NCBI GenBank assembly: GCA_963819075.1
Contig: CAWFUP010000002.1
Span: 1-64,000 of the forward strand
DNA from: CAVQBJ01 sp963819075
GTDB lineage: Bacteria > Actinomycetota > Thermoleophilia > Solirubrobacterales > Solirubrobacteraceae
Direction of reading: 5' to 3'
DNA length: 64,000 nucleotides
The translations under genes and the position numbers were made by a program. The notes under the pieces were generated by a model, which saw only the letters and a program-made list of their open reading frames with translations, was not told the DNA's origin and did no database searches. Below are positions 1-8,428 of the stretch, in pieces (position 1 is the first letter of the stretch; each line of letters begins with the position of its first letter).

Positions 1-4
1 CTGA
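1..4 (+). other. Inferred last bases of an off-window hicB gene
   Basis: Bases 1-219 align without gaps to 18552-18770, where the first four bases hold the stop codon of hicB. By this match, bases 2-4 (TGA) are probably the stop codon of another hicB-like gene lying to the left of the window. This is inference from the repeat match only; no coding sequence is visible here. Confidence 0.45.
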
Positions 5-74
5 CGCGACAGCGAGCACTCGGGCAGCATGACCTGCGCGTAGACGACCTCGTCGTCAAGCCGGCGAGCAGAGG

Positions 75-219
75 GTCCCGAAAAAGGTCCCGAACTCCTC
101 GAATCTGAGCGAACTTCAGCGCACCTCAGAGCACTGAAAGCGCTGCAAAGCGAACTGTTAGCACGAACATCTAGCGATCTTTTAATCCGGCGGGCGGGGT
201 TCGAGTCCCCGGCCGCGTA
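75..219 (+). repeat. 145-bp tRNA-Lys-derived att-like repeat, copy 1
   Basis: This is the first of five copies of identical length. Bases 75-178 form the non-tRNA arm, which begins with GTCCC-N7-GTCCC and contains two related TCAGCGCACC-type blocks. Bases 179-219 look like the 3' part of a tRNA: anticodon loop CTTTTAA (anticodon UUU, Lys), a T-arm with GTTCGAGTC between paired CGGGG and CCCCG, then the acceptor strand ending in discriminator A. The 5' half of the tRNA is absent. Homology to copy 5 extends left to base 1. The pattern is that of an attachment site left by an element that integrates in a tRNA gene; the integrase is not in the window. Confidence 0.85.
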
Positions 220-396
220 CTGACTGACTGACTGCCTGAGCGCGCGCCCGAGGAGATGAGGAGCCCAATGCGCACGTCCCGATCCCCTGGCGCTATTCCG
301 AGCGCGATTCGGCGATCGCGATAGCGGCCTCTGTCCGGCCACAGGCATAGCGTGAATCGTCGACACCAGCGATGTCGACGACGAGAAGGAGTCACG

Positions 397-853
397 ATGG
401 CTGCGAGCGAGGTAACTGGAACACGTGAGGTCCTACAGGTGAAGATCACGCTGCAAGGCGTCTCCAAGCCGCCGGTGTGGCGACGCGCGCTGATCCCAGG
501 CGACGTCCGGCTCGACCGCTTTCACGAGGTGGTTCTAGCGGTGATGGGCTGGATGGGTGGTCACATGCACGTGTTCTCAAGTGGTTCGGACGACTACGGA
601 GAAGCTGCTAGCGGCCGAGGCCGACGGGGCATACCCTGTATGTGTGGCCGGGCGGGGCGGATGTCCGCCCGAGGACTGTGGCGGGGTGTGGGGCTATCAG
701 CATCTTCGCGAGGTGCTCGCCGATCCCCGGCATGAGGAGCACGAGGAAATGTTGGAGTGGCTCGGGCTTGACGCCGGCAGCGACTTTGACCCGCACGAGT
801 TCGACGTCGACGCGACCAATGAGTCGCTATCGCACCTCACACTGCTGCGTTGA
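397..853 (+). pseudogene. Plasmid pRiA4b ORF-3-like protein, internal out-of-frame deletion
   Basis: The first frame starts at ATG 397 behind a purine-rich AGAAGGA ribosome site and reads LQGVSKPPVWRR followed by an HEVV-AVMGW stretch, the typical N-terminus of the pRiA4b ORF-3-like family (PF07929). The family C-terminus, CPPEDCGGVWGY and HEEHEEMLEWLG, is in the next frame and ends at 853. The two join near base 600. The family's central block (a DGW-type acidic segment between these parts) is missing, so this looks like an internal deletion that also shifted the frame, not a one-base error. The family is common on plasmids and islands and its function is unknown to me. It sits between repeat copy 1 and an AbiEii remnant. 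Confidence 0.65.
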
Positions 854-896
854 AGCCCAGGGAGGTTGGGGTAACAAGCCGGATCCCGCGGACCGC

Positions 897-1097
897 TCAG
901 TCCACGACCCACCGCAGAGCCGTCGGATCCCAGCGCCCAACGTGCCGCCCCTCGAGGACGGGGTCCAGCAGCGCCCGGACCGTGCGGGGCGCTGCGTCGA
1001 CGTCGCGATCCGCGAGCGCCGGCGCGTCTCGGACTGACCTCCCGTAGCCGGCGCGCCAGTCGGCACCGGGCGGGTCGGGCAGGTGGTCGGGCAGCAC
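897..1097 (-). pseudogene. C-terminal remnant of an AbiEii-type nucleotidyltransferase toxin
   Basis: The reverse frame ends LLDPVLEGRHVGRWDP then a few residues including TALRW. This matches the layout of the C-terminus of the intact AbiEii gene at 6571-7485 (FIDPLVEDTAGQLRAWDP). No N-terminal nucleotidyltransferase core (GG and DxD motifs) is present upstream, so only about 65 codons remain. I infer that module 1 once carried an AbiE-type pair that was lost. The call rests on one short stretch and could be coincidental. Confidence 0.4.
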
Positions 1098-1260
1098 GAG
1101 TCCGCGGCGCCGAGCCCCGCCGCAGGCGCGCTAGCCGGCAGATGCCATGCCGCGTCCCAGCGAATTCGGTTCGACTCGTACCGCGAGCGGATCACATCCG
1201 CGTCGCGTCCTGGCAGACCTCAACGCCAGGCTGGTGTTTGAAGATCGGCCAGGGTGTAGT

Positions 1261-1298
1261 CTGCGGATCTGCCGATGCTGAATCTGCGGATCTGCCGA
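1261..1298 (+). repeat. Two 15-bp direct repeats before the DUF4143 ATPase gene
   Basis: CTGCGGATCTGCCGA occurs at 1261-1275 and again at 1284-1298, 23 bp apart (about two helix turns). The second copy ends 20 bp before the likely start codon at 1319. The spacing on one face of the helix suggests a regulator binding site, but nothing else shows which protein would bind. Confidence 0.4.
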
Positions 1299-1318
1299 GC
1301 CGCGAGGGGCCGGCCCGG

Positions 1319-2563
1319 ATGAGCGTGGTCGAGCGCCATCTGCGGCCGCGTGTGCTCGAGGCCCTCGATGACACCCGTGTCGTCGTGGTGCTCGGCGCCA
1401 GGCAGGTGGGCAAGAGCACGCTAGTGCAGGATGTCGCCACCCGGGATCGACCGGCAACGATCCTCACCCTGGACGACCAGGCGACCCGGGACGCGGCAGC
1501 CGCAGATCCGGCCGGCTTCGTTGCTGGGCTCGTCACCCCCGTCGTCGTCGACGAGGTCCAGCGCGTGCCGGACCTGCTGCTGGCGATCAAGGTACGCGTC
1601 GACCGCGATCCAACGCCGGGACAGTTCCTGCTGACCGGTTCGGCGAACATCCTGACGGCCCCTCGGATCGCCGACGCCCTCACCGGGCGCGCGGAGTACC
1701 TCCGCCTGTCGCCCTTCAGTCAAGGGGAGCTGCGCGGCACAACCGAGTCGTTCGTGCCGCGGCTGTTCGACGGACGCTGGCCGCAGGTCACGAGCCCGGA
1801 GGTCGGCAGCGCGGCGTACGCCGAGATCGTCGCGACCGGCGGCTATCCCGCCGTGATGAGCCGGACCGATGCGCGGCGCGCGCGGTTCTTCGACAGCTAC
1901 GTCGACACGATCATCCAGCGCGACCTCAGCACGATCGCGCAGGTCCACGACCAAGCGAATGTCAGAAACCTGCTCTCCGCCATCGCGTCGACCTCCGCCT
2001 CGCTGATGAACCTCGACAGCCTCGCCCGCGACCTCTCGCTCTCGCCGAACACGGTGCGTTCGCATGCGGCGCTGCTCGATACGCTGTTCCTCACCACGCG
2101 CCTGGATGCGTGGAGCACGAACTTGCTCAGCCGCGTCGTCAAGACCCCGAAGGCGTACATCGCCGACAGCGGTCTGCTGTGCCACTTGATCGGGGCCGAC
2201 GCGCATCGCCTGGCCCAGGACGGCGTGATCGCCGGCATGGTCTTCGAGACCTTCGCTGCGATGGAACTCCGGCGCCAGGTGGCCTGGCAGGACAACGCCC
2301 CACGCCAGTTCCACTACCGCGACCGCGACGGCCGCGAGGTCGATGTGGTCCTCGAACGCCGTGACGGCTCCGTCGTCGCCGTCGAGGTCAAGACCGCCGC
2401 CTCGGCGTCTCCCTCCGACTTTCGCGGTCTGCGGCATCTGCGGGACAAGCTCGGCGAACGCTTCAAAGCCGGCGTGCTCCTCTACACCGGCGCGAGCACG
2501 GTGCCGTTCGGCGACCGGCTGGCAGCCGTCCCGTTGCGCGGCCTGTGGGTCGACTCGGCGTAG
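1319..2563 (+). CDS. AAA+ ATPase with DUF4143 domain
   Basis: This is a 414-residue protein of the AAA_14/DUF4143 ATPase family, normal in length. Walker A GARQVGKST is at residues 26-34. A Walker B-like VVVDEVQRVPDL follows, then an arginine-finger region and the winged-helix DUF4143 part. The C-terminus has EVDVVLERRDGSVVAVEVK, an E-x-D...ExK pattern like a PD-(D/E)XK nuclease fold. The frame is open upstream to 1142, but ATG 1319 is preferred because the family begins just before the Walker motif and GAGGGG lies upstream. Such proteins are frequent in genomic islands and beside toxin-antitoxin genes; their role is not settled. The stop is 66 bp before repeat copy 2, so this gene takes the position held by TA pairs in the other modules. 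Confidence 0.9.
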   Translation: MSVVERHLRPRVLEALDDTRVVVVLGARQVGKSTLVQDVATRDRPATILTLDDQATRDAAAADPAGFVAGLVTPVVVDEVQRVPDLLLAIKVRVDRDPTPGQFLLTGSANILTAPRIADALTGRAEYLRLSPFSQGELRGTTESFVPRLFDGRWPQVTSPEVGSAAYAEIVATGGYPAVMSRTDARRARFFDSYVDTIIQRDLSTIAQVHDQANVRNLLSAIASTSASLMNLDSLARDLSLSPNTVRSHAALLDTLFLTTRLDAWSTNLLSRVVKTPKAYIADSGLLCHLIGADAHRLAQDGVIAGMVFETFAAMELRRQVAWQDNAPRQFHYRDRDGREVDVVLERRDGSVVAVEVKTAASASPSDFRGLRHLRDKLGERFKAGVLLYTGASTVPFGDRLAAVPLRGLWVDSA

Positions 2564-2629
2564 CGCGTTCGGACGGCACCGGCGGTGAGAGATTCGAGTC
2601 CTCTCGGGCGGCGGCGGGCGAAGAACGAT

Positions 2630-2774
2630 GTCCCCCAGAATGTCCCGAACTCCCCTAATCTGACCGAACTTCAGCGCACCTCAGCGCACCTAAAGCCCTA
2701 CCAATCGGGCTGTTGGCACCAACCGTCGGCGATCTTTTAATCCGGCGGGCGGGGTTCGAGTCCCCGGCCGCGTA
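2630..2774 (+). repeat. 145-bp tRNA-Lys-derived att-like repeat, copy 2
   Basis: The structure is the same as copy 1, with arm 2630-2733 and tRNA-like part 2734-2774. The 41-bp tRNA part is identical to copies 1 and 3. The arm belongs to a subtype shared with copy 4: both read GTCCC-CCAGAAT-GTCCC, and the match extends left to 2622. In this copy the two TCAGCGCACC blocks are perfect and adjacent. A further T-arm-like string, GATTCGAGTCC between GAG and CTC, lies about 40 bp upstream near 2587-2604 and may be an older tRNA scar. Confidence 0.85.
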
Positions 2775-2861
2775 CTGCTTGCTGCTGCTGCTCACTCACT
2801 CCGGCTGCTGCCGCGTCTCGCCGGGCCAAAAAGGGCCGACGGGCACGCCGAGGGGCACCGA

Positions 2862-4395
2862 CTAACGCGCGGTCCGGCGCAGCTTCGGCCGTGCGTCGCT
2901 CGTCAGCGATGTCGGCCGCGGCGTGGCGACGTCCTCCAGGAACGTCTCGAGGGCGCCGATGTCGTCGATTAGCGCCGCGTCTACACCATGCTCTGACACA
3001 CCACGCGAAATGTGCCTCGAACCGGTCATGAAGCGGAACTCGGGCCTGTAGGAGGCCAAAATCGTGTTCTCCGCGTGCGCGCTGTGTCGGCTCTCGCTCG
3101 TGTGGGGCTCCCGCACGAGGTACGCCGGGAGGCCGGTCAGCACGCTGGCACGCCATACGGTAGGCGCAGTACCCACGCAGGTCGCCACCTTGATCGCCGC
3201 CAGCGGCGTGAGCGCCGCGATAAGCGCGGTATGACCGGCGAAGGTGCGCACCGGCGCTCGCAGAACACCGGGCTCTGGCGCCGGACCGACGGTGAAGAGG
3301 GTGACGTCGTGACCACGGTCGTGGAGGCCGTTGAGGTGCCGGACGATGTCCGACTGGTTGTCGTCGGCGTGCGCGGGCGCGCTGACGTAGATGACGCGCA
3401 GTGCGCCGCCGGGAGTGCGCACGGGCCGGTCGTCGAGAAAGGCCCCCCAGCGGGCCCAGAACCGCTTGCGCGAGGCCTGTTCGCGTTCCCCGATCACTGT
3501 GCCCCGGGTGGTGCACTCGTAGTGCTCCAGCGTGGCAAGCGGGAAGTACACCACCGTGAAGCCGGCATGCCACGCACGCAGGCACCAGTCGACGTCCTCG
3601 TAGAGCATTCGAGTACCGCTCGTCGAGCAGCCCCACACGTTCGATCAACTCGCGGCGAACGTACATGCACGCGCCGCACACGGCCATCGAATCACCCGCG
3701 ACGTTCGCCGGACCCCAACTCGACGGCCTGCCGCGATAGCGGTGATCGAAGCACTGCCGTACAAACGGATTGCGGATCGTGCCGCCGAACTGAATGCGCC
3801 CGTTGGGATAGACGAGCTTCCCGCTGACGATTCCGATCCCGTCGTTTTCGCGACTGGCGTACTGCAATGCGGCAAGGCAGTGCCGGCGAGCCTTCATGTC
3901 CGAGTTCAGCAACACGACGTCGCGGCTCGGGTCGGCCGCACGAATACCGCGGTTGGCGTTGACGGCAAAGCCCCGGTTCTCTTCGCCGGCCACCACCTTG
4001 ATGCCCTTGACCCTGCTGATCCGTTGCAGATGCGCCGGTCCGCTGGCGTCGTCGGCGACGACGATCTCCACCATGTTGCGCTTGGTGGTGCGCCGAATGC
4101 TACGCACGAGATCGATCAGCTCGTCGGCGTCGCGGTAGCTCGGAATCACGATGCTGACGGGGCGTCCGTGTGTCGCGTACCAGCCGTTCACTCGGCGCAT
4201 CTGGCGCCGCTGCGCGCGCGGGAGCCGATGACGCAGGGGCGTGAAGCGCAGCGGGAACGCGACCGCGCGCCCGAGCACCGCGCGCAGGCCGAGGTAGCGG
4301 TAGGTGAGGATCAGCCGGTCACGCAGATGCGAGAACTGACCGCGTCGATCGACGATCAACGAGGCGATCAAGTCGTCGTCGTAGCGGCGCGCCAT
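2862..4395 (-). pseudogene. Degraded two-domain glycosyltransferase (GT2 intact, GT4 deleted)
   Basis: The N-terminal GT2 domain reads VSIVIPSYRDADELIDLVRS and VVLLNSDMKA, the usual nucleotide-sugar and DxD-region signatures. Near 3605-3620 the frame shifts: LLDERY is followed by unrelated residues, while the family continuation (YEDVDWCLRAW) is in another frame that runs on to the stop at 2862. Compared with its neighbour at 4403-6456, about 170 residues of the GT4 domain are missing in frame, from after PEFRFMT to the shared tail ending LRRTAR. The gene is therefore both frameshifted and internally deleted. It probably once added sugars to a cell-surface polysaccharide. It starts 8 bp after the stop of its paralogue, so the two form one minus-strand unit. 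Confidence 0.75.
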
Positions 4396-4402
4396 ACCCG
4401 GG

Positions 4403-6456
4403 TTACCGCGCGACGCGCCGCAGAGTCGGCGCCTCGTGGCTGGTGGGAACGGTTCGCCGCGGTCGCGCGACGTCGGTCAGGAACGCTTCGAGCTTGTCGA
4501 TCTGACCAGGCCACCCGTGCCGCCGTGCAGTCTCGATGCCGCAGGCGCCGAGCCGGGCGCGCAGCGGCGCGTCGTCGCGCAGGCGCTGGATCGCCTGGGC
4601 GACGGCCGAGGCGTCCGCGTCGACGAGCAGGCAGTTCTCCCCATCACGGCAGTAGTCGCGGTTGCCGTGGGCATCGGTGCACACAACCGGCGCGCCAGTG
4701 GCCATCGCCTCCAACGGCGGAAGCGCGAACCCCTCGTGGACGGAGGTGAGTACAAACACGCCCGCAGTGGCCAGCAAATCGGCCACCTCGCTGTCGGATG
4801 GCGCGGTCACGTAGCGCATGCCCCGCTCGCGTCCCAGGGCGGGCTCGACCCCGAACATCCACAGCGACGGACGCGGCGCCGGCAAGAGGCGCCAGGCGTC
4901 AATCGTCAACGGCAGGTTCTTCAGCGGCTGGGAGCGCCCGAGTGTCAACACGACGTCGTCGCGGCGCGCCACTTGGGGCCGCGGGCGAAACGTGTCGAGG
5001 TCGATGCCCGGCGCGATGAGCGTCGCTTCCTGCCCCAGTTCGCGCAGGCGGTCGCGGATCCAGCCGGAGATGGTCAGATAGCGGAACTCCGGACCGTAGG
5101 AGTCCAGCACGGCGTTCTGCATGCGGACCTGGTTCGGGTAGTAGCTCGTCTCGATGTCCTGCACGTAGTAGACGGGTATCCCGTTGACGGCACTCGCACG
5201 CCACACGGCGCTCGCCGTGTCCCACCACGTCGCGACCTTGATCGCCTCGAGCGGCGCGAGGGCGGCCACCAACTCGTCGTAGTCACGGAACGTGTGGACA
5301 GGCACACGCAAGTCAAACCACTTCGGCGACTCGGCGACCGTGTACAGGGCGACGTCGTGGCCGCGGTCGTGCAGGCCATTGAGGTGCTCGAAGATGTCTC
5401 GATATCCCCCGCCGACACCGCTGTCTGCAGTGACGTAGACCACGCGCAGAGCTCCGTCGGGCGTGCGCACCCGCCGCGCGTCCAGGAAGCCGCCCCAGCG
5501 ATTCCAGAACCGACGCTGCGATGCACGCTCACGCTCACCGACCGTGGTCCCGCGGGTCGTGGACTCGTAGTGCACGAGCGTCGCCAGGGGGAAGTACAAG
5601 ACCGACATCCCGGCCTCCCACGCGCGCAGGCACCAGTCCACATCGTCATACCCCATGTGGAACTCGTCATCCAAGAGGCCGATGCGCTCGATCGCATCGC
5701 GGCGCACATACATGCAGGCGGCGCACACGGCAAGCCGATCGCTCGCAACGTTCGCCGGCCCCCAGTCGGCCGGCTTGCCACGGTAGCGGTGGTCAAACCA
5801 TTCTGGGGCATCCCGGTTGCGGATCGTGCCGGCGGACTGTATCTGCCGATTGGGATACACCAGCTTGCCACCTACGATCGCGATGTCCTCCGCGCTTTGG
5901 CTTGCATACTGAAGCGCGGCCAGCCATCCTCGGCACGCCTTCATGTCGGAGTTGAGCACGACGGGTCACGGTTCGGGTCAGCAGCGCGAATGGCGCGGTT
6001 GATGTTCCCCGCGGGCCCCCGATTCTCCTCGCCGGCGATGACGGTGACGCCCTTGATCCTCCTGATCCGATCGAGATGCTCTTGTCCGCTCGCGTCGTCA
6101 CCAACGATGATCTCGACGAGCCGGCGATCCGTCGTGCGGCGAATCGAGCGGACAAGGTCGATCAGCTCGTCGGCGTCGCGGTAGCTCGGGATCACGACGC
6201 TCACCGGTCGAGCGTTGGCTCGATACCAGCGCCGGATGCGTCGCATCTCCAGGCGCTCGCCCCGAGGCAGCCAATCCCGCAGACGCGTGAAGCGCAGCGG
6301 GAATGTCAAAGCCCGCAGCAGCACGACTCGCAAGCCGAGGTATCGATAGTTGAGCGCAAGCCGGGTTCGCAGATGCGCCAACTCGCTCCGACGATCGGTG
6401 CTGAGAGCGACGAGGAAGTCGTGGTACTCGCGTTCTGGGCTGTCCATCGGTGGCAT
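4403..6456 (-). pseudogene. Bifunctional GT2-GT4 glycosyltransferase, one frameshift
   Basis: About 684 codons encode an N-terminal GT2 domain (VSVVIPSYRDADELIDLVRS) and a C-terminal GT4 domain with HEGFALPPLEAMATGAPVV, the conserved EX7E-type donor site. The frame breaks near 5960-5970: after ADPNRD the sequence shifts, and VVLNSDMKA continues in another frame. Relative to the paralogue this is a 2-base gain or a 1-base loss. Everything else looks intact, so this may be a sequence error or a recent mutation. Such fused enzymes commonly act in rhamnan, O-antigen or S-layer glycan assembly in the cytoplasm. The start (ATG 6456) could also be the ATG at 6447. Confidence 0.75.
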
Positions 6457-6570
6457 TCCGCGGCTCGGCGGCGTAGAGGTCGGCGCCAGCGTAGCCTCCG
6501 CCAGGCTCGCCCGGTAGAACGGCGGTCGCGCCGCGGATGTTTCGCTAATCCCCTCGCTTCGCGGCGCCGG

Positions 6571-7485
6571 TCAGTCGTCTACTCGCGTCCAGCTCTGCAC
6601 CGCCGGGTCCCAGGCGCGCAGCTGTCCTGCGGTGTCCTCGACCAGCGGGTCGATGAACGCGCGGATTTCGTCGAGCAGCACGGGCCAGGATTCCGGCGGC
6701 ATGCGCTGGTAGGCCATGCGTCCCAGCATGGCCGTGTAGGTCTGCTGGCGGTTCGGCATGTCCCCGAGCGCGACCGCGAGCGCCACTACCTCGTGGTTGC
6801 GGTGCGCGGCCACGTCGACGATCGCCGATCGCAGCTCGGCGGCCGGGAAGCCGTGAACACGGCTCAGGACCCACACGTCGCCGAAGTCTCGATCACGCGT
6901 ATTCAGCTCGCGGCGGCTCATCATCGTCGCGACCTTCTCGGCCAGGCTCATCTCCGGCGGATAGGACGCCAGCCGGATCGTGCCGGTCCCCAGTAGCTCG
7001 GGCAGGTCGATGACCGTGGATCGGTGCGGGTCGCCGAAGGAGAAGTCGAGCGTGGTCGTCATCTTCGCCGTGCCGAGATAGGCGATCAGCTTCACGCGCA
7101 CGCCGTGGTACTCGGCGTCGTCGCGCATGACCTCGGTCCGGATGCTGTCCGCGTCGAAATCGAGTCCGTCGTCGACATCGAGCTCCGTTGCGACGATCTC
7201 GGCGACGACAGCCGCGACGACGGCCTCGTCGTTGCCGACGCCGACCGTGGAGAGGTCGGCGTCCTTGGTCATCCGGCGGGCCGACATCGCGGCCATCAGC
7301 ATGCCGCCCTTCAGCGTCATGTTGTCGGCGTAGCGCGAAGCGGCCAGACGCCGCAGGAACCCCTCCACGGCGTAGACAACCAGCAGGGCGCCGGTGTTGC
7401 TCCCGTAGTCCGCGCGGGCGAGCGCCTGGATCTCCCGGAAGATCCGCTTGGCGGTCTGGCTGCGCTTCGTGCTCTCGTCGCTCAT
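6571..7485 (-). CDS. abiEii: AbiEii-family nucleotidyltransferase toxin
   Basis: This is a 304-residue protein of the AbiEii/AbiGii family (PF08843), DNA polymerase beta-type nucleotidyltransferases that act as the toxin of type IV toxin-antitoxin systems. It has LKGGML at about residues 58-63 and KDADLS at 74-79, matching the conserved GG and DxD motifs. A helical domain follows, with RDRDFGDVW (the family RDxxD-type region) at about residue 198. Its ATG overlaps the stop of the upstream antitoxin gene by four bases, so translation is probably coupled. AbiE systems stop phage spread by abortive infection and also stabilise mobile DNA. The sequence looks complete and active. Confidence 0.9.
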   Translation of the reverse strand: MSDESTKRSQTAKRIFREIQALARADYGSNTGALLVVYAVEGFLRRLAASRYADNMTLKGGMLMAAMSARRMTKDADLSTVGVGNDEAVVAAVVAEIVATELDVDDGLDFDADSIRTEVMRDDAEYHGVRVKLIAYLGTAKMTTTLDFSFGDPHRSTVIDLPELLGTGTIRLASYPPEMSLAEKVATMMSRRELNTRDRDFGDVWVLSRVHGFPAAELRSAIVDVAAHRNHEVVALAVALGDMPNRQQTYTAMLGRMAYQRMPPESWPVLLDEIRAFIDPLVEDTAGQLRAWDPAVQSWTRVDD

Positions 7486-8087
7486 GCGAGGATCACCTCG
7501 AGCGCCTCGCGGATCCGGCGTTCCCCGCCGAGCTCGCGCGCGAGGGCGGTGAGTTGCAGCGGATCCGCGCCGGGTTGCCGCGCGTAGCGCGAGAGGGCCG
7601 CGAGTGCGATATCGCGCCCCACGACGTGCGGCAGGCGCATCGCGTCGACGACGCAGCGCGGGGCGGAGTAGATCCAGAACGGTTCACCGGCGTCGGTGCG
7701 CTGAGCGAGACGCTCGAGGTTGAACGTCTCGGCGGCAAACCGGTGCAGCGTCGTTGCCGGCATGTCGATCTTCGGCCAGTGCGCACCCCGCGGAACAGCG
7801 AGATCGATGCTTGCCGGCAGCTCGTCGGACAGGTCCCAGTACGACAGGCCCGAACTCAGGCAGATCGTGCCATCCGGAACGCGAGCGGCGAGAGCGGCGA
7901 ACTCCGTGTTCATGGCCGGGTCGCTGTCCACCGGCTGCATCACTCCGCGCGAGAGCGTCACCAGCGCGCCCTGATCGCGCAGCCGATAGATCCGGTGCCG
8001 CGGGATCCCGGCATCGACGGCCTCACGGACGCGAAACGGCCGGTTGCCGAAGTGCTGCTTGATGATCGTCAGGTCGGAGCGCGGCAT
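7482..8087 (-). CDS. abiEi: AbiEi-family antitoxin and transcriptional repressor
   Basis: This is a 201-residue protein with an N-terminal winged helix-turn-helix (KQHFGNRPFRVREAVDAGIP then RIYRLRDQGALVTLSRGV), as in AbiEi antitoxins, followed by the antitoxin domain. Family members neutralise AbiEii and repress their own promoter. ATG 8087 (MPRSDLT) is preferred over the one at 8105, because the upstream part overlaps a perfect inverted repeat at 8101-8121 that fits an operator. It is the first gene of a two-gene operon with abiEii. Repeat copy 3 begins about 120 bp upstream of it on the opposite strand sense. Confidence 0.88.
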   Translation of the reverse strand: MPRSDLTIIKQHFGNRPFRVREAVDAGIPRHRIYRLRDQGALVTLSRGVMQPVDSDPAMNTEFAALAARVPDGTICLSSGLSYWDLSDELPASIDLAVPRGAHWPKIDMPATTLHRFAAETFNLERLAQRTDAGEPFWIYSAPRCVVDAMRLPHVVGRDIALAALSRYARQPGADPLQLTALARELGGERRIREALEVILA

Positions 8088-8100
8088 GCGACAAATCCTA

Positions 8101-8121
8101 ACCACCTCATCGGCAGGTGGT
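8101..8121. promoter_or_regulatory. Candidate AbiEi operator (7-bp inverted repeat)
   Basis: ACCACCT at 8101-8107 and AGGTGGT at 8115-8121 are perfect inverted repeats with a 7-bp spacer. They lie 14 bp upstream of the preferred abiEi start. AbiEi proteins of known systems bind inverted repeats in their own promoter region, so this is the likely autoregulatory site. The assignment is by position and symmetry only. Confidence 0.5.
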
Positions 8122-8208
8122 GAGCTTTTGTCACGGGCGCTTCCGTCGACCTACATTCTGCGCGAGGGCGCTCCCCGCCATGCCCGCGGCTCGGCCTCAC
8201 GACGCGGG

Positions 8209-8353
8209 GTCCCTAGAAAGGTCCCGAACTCCCCGAATCTGAGCGAACTTCAGCGCACCACACAGCACCGAAGGCCCGGCAAATCGGCTTGTTAGCACTA
8301 ACCGCCTGCGATCTTTTAATCCGGCGGGCGGGGTTCGAGTCCCCGGCCGCGTA
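8209..8353 (+). repeat. 145-bp tRNA-Lys-derived att-like repeat, copy 3
   Basis: The arm is 8209-8312 and the tRNA-like part is 8313-8353, identical to copies 1 and 2 over all 41 bases (loop CTTTTAA). The arm opens GTCCC-TAGAAAG-GTCCC and is of the subtype seen in copies 1 and 5. The second internal block is altered (ACACAGCACC). It separates the glycosyltransferase/AbiE module from the beta-helix protein gene, which starts 75 bp downstream. Confidence 0.85.
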
Positions 8354-8428
8354 TTACTTGCGTGTGGCCGCCCGACTGCCCGACTGCAGCTTGATCTGGC
8401 CGCGGTGGCAGGCTAGGCTGCGCGACAC

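Noticed and set aside
179..219. Intact tRNA-Lys gene at any of the repeat copies
   Set aside because: Upstream of the anticodon loop there is no D-arm, no 5' acceptor strand and no matching 5' half of the anticodon stem (CCGGA would be expected).
171..467. Reverse-strand frame ending in an RPGTRTPPAGLKDR-type string, with a similar frame at 18677-18910
   Set aside because: This is the antisense translation of the tRNA-like segment of the repeats, a well-known false ORF.
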